From: an uncultured Bacilli bacterium
GTDB lineage: Bacteria; Bacillota_I; Bacilli_A; RF39; UBA660
Reading direction: 5' to 3'
Assembly: GCA_934169415.1 (NCBI GenBank)
Contig: CAKPNP010000029.1
Span: 1-14,476 of the forward strand
DNA: 14,476 bases
The notes under the pieces were generated by a model, which was not told where the DNA came from, ran no database searches, and was given only the letters and a program-made list of their open reading frames with translations. Position numbers and translations under genes: made by a program. Shown piece after piece: positions 14,472-14,476 of the stretch. How positions within the stretch are numbered: the first letter of the stretch is position 1; each line of letters starts with the position of its first letter.

Positions 14472-14476
14472 GAAGA

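Noticed and set aside
1..14476. CRISPR arrays, tRNA or rRNA genes, insertion sequences
   Set aside because: No regularly spaced repeats, no tRNA-like cloverleaf and no transposase-like frame were seen on either strand.

Overview
The window is about three-quarters A+T, with short intergenic gaps and standard-code genes: Trp is TGG and rnc ends in TGA, so this is not a mycoplasma code. The block spoIVFA-spoIVFB-rplU-prp-rpmA-[slot]-obg has the Bacillus gene order. RNase HIII, the YeeN-type YebC and the cleavable N-terminus of L27 are also Bacillota traits. The best inference is a low-GC, compact-genome member of Bacilli, perhaps an uncultured gut lineage near RF39 or the former Tenericutes. The sequence alone does not fix the taxon.

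Layout, left to right. Positions 1-44 hold the first codons of an unrecognised minus-strand gene, preceded by a 71-nt element (83-153). rnhC (plus strand) converges on murC, and their stop codons overlap inside a perfect 16-bp terminator stem. Everything else is on the minus strand. Read in the direction of transcription (right to left) it runs: rnc (RNase III), yebC, rnfC-rnfD (a two-gene Rnf remnant), a 1139-residue secreted cysteine-rich protein, spoIVFA-like and spoIVFB-like (degenerate LytM protein plus M50 intramembrane protease), rplU-prp-rpmA behind an L21-type leader, an Hpt-receiver protein, obg and murC. The right edge (14139-14476) carries the rnc promoter, a stretch without genes, and a second copy of the 71-nt element in the opposite orientation.

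Working groups are ribosome assembly and translation (L21, L27, Prp which trims L27, Obg, RNase III, YebC), cell wall (MurC), R-loop and DNA repair (RNase HIII), membrane electron transfer (RnfC/D), regulated intramembrane proteolysis (SpoIVFA/B) and phosphorelay signalling (Hpt-receiver).

The points most worth a second look are these. (1) The two edge elements align without gaps over 71 nt with about 61 identities, and two stem pairs show compensatory changes. (2) An Hpt-receiver fusion sits exactly where Bacillus has spo0B. (3) rnfCD stands without rnfG/E/A/B, and the RnfD lacks a visible SGAT flavin-attachment motif. (4) The 1139-aa Cys-rich secreted protein. (5) Repeated compact start cassettes of the form TATAAT-N6-GGTGAT-N3-ATG, which imply leaders of about 10 nt. 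(6) Terminator stems that contain the stop codons.
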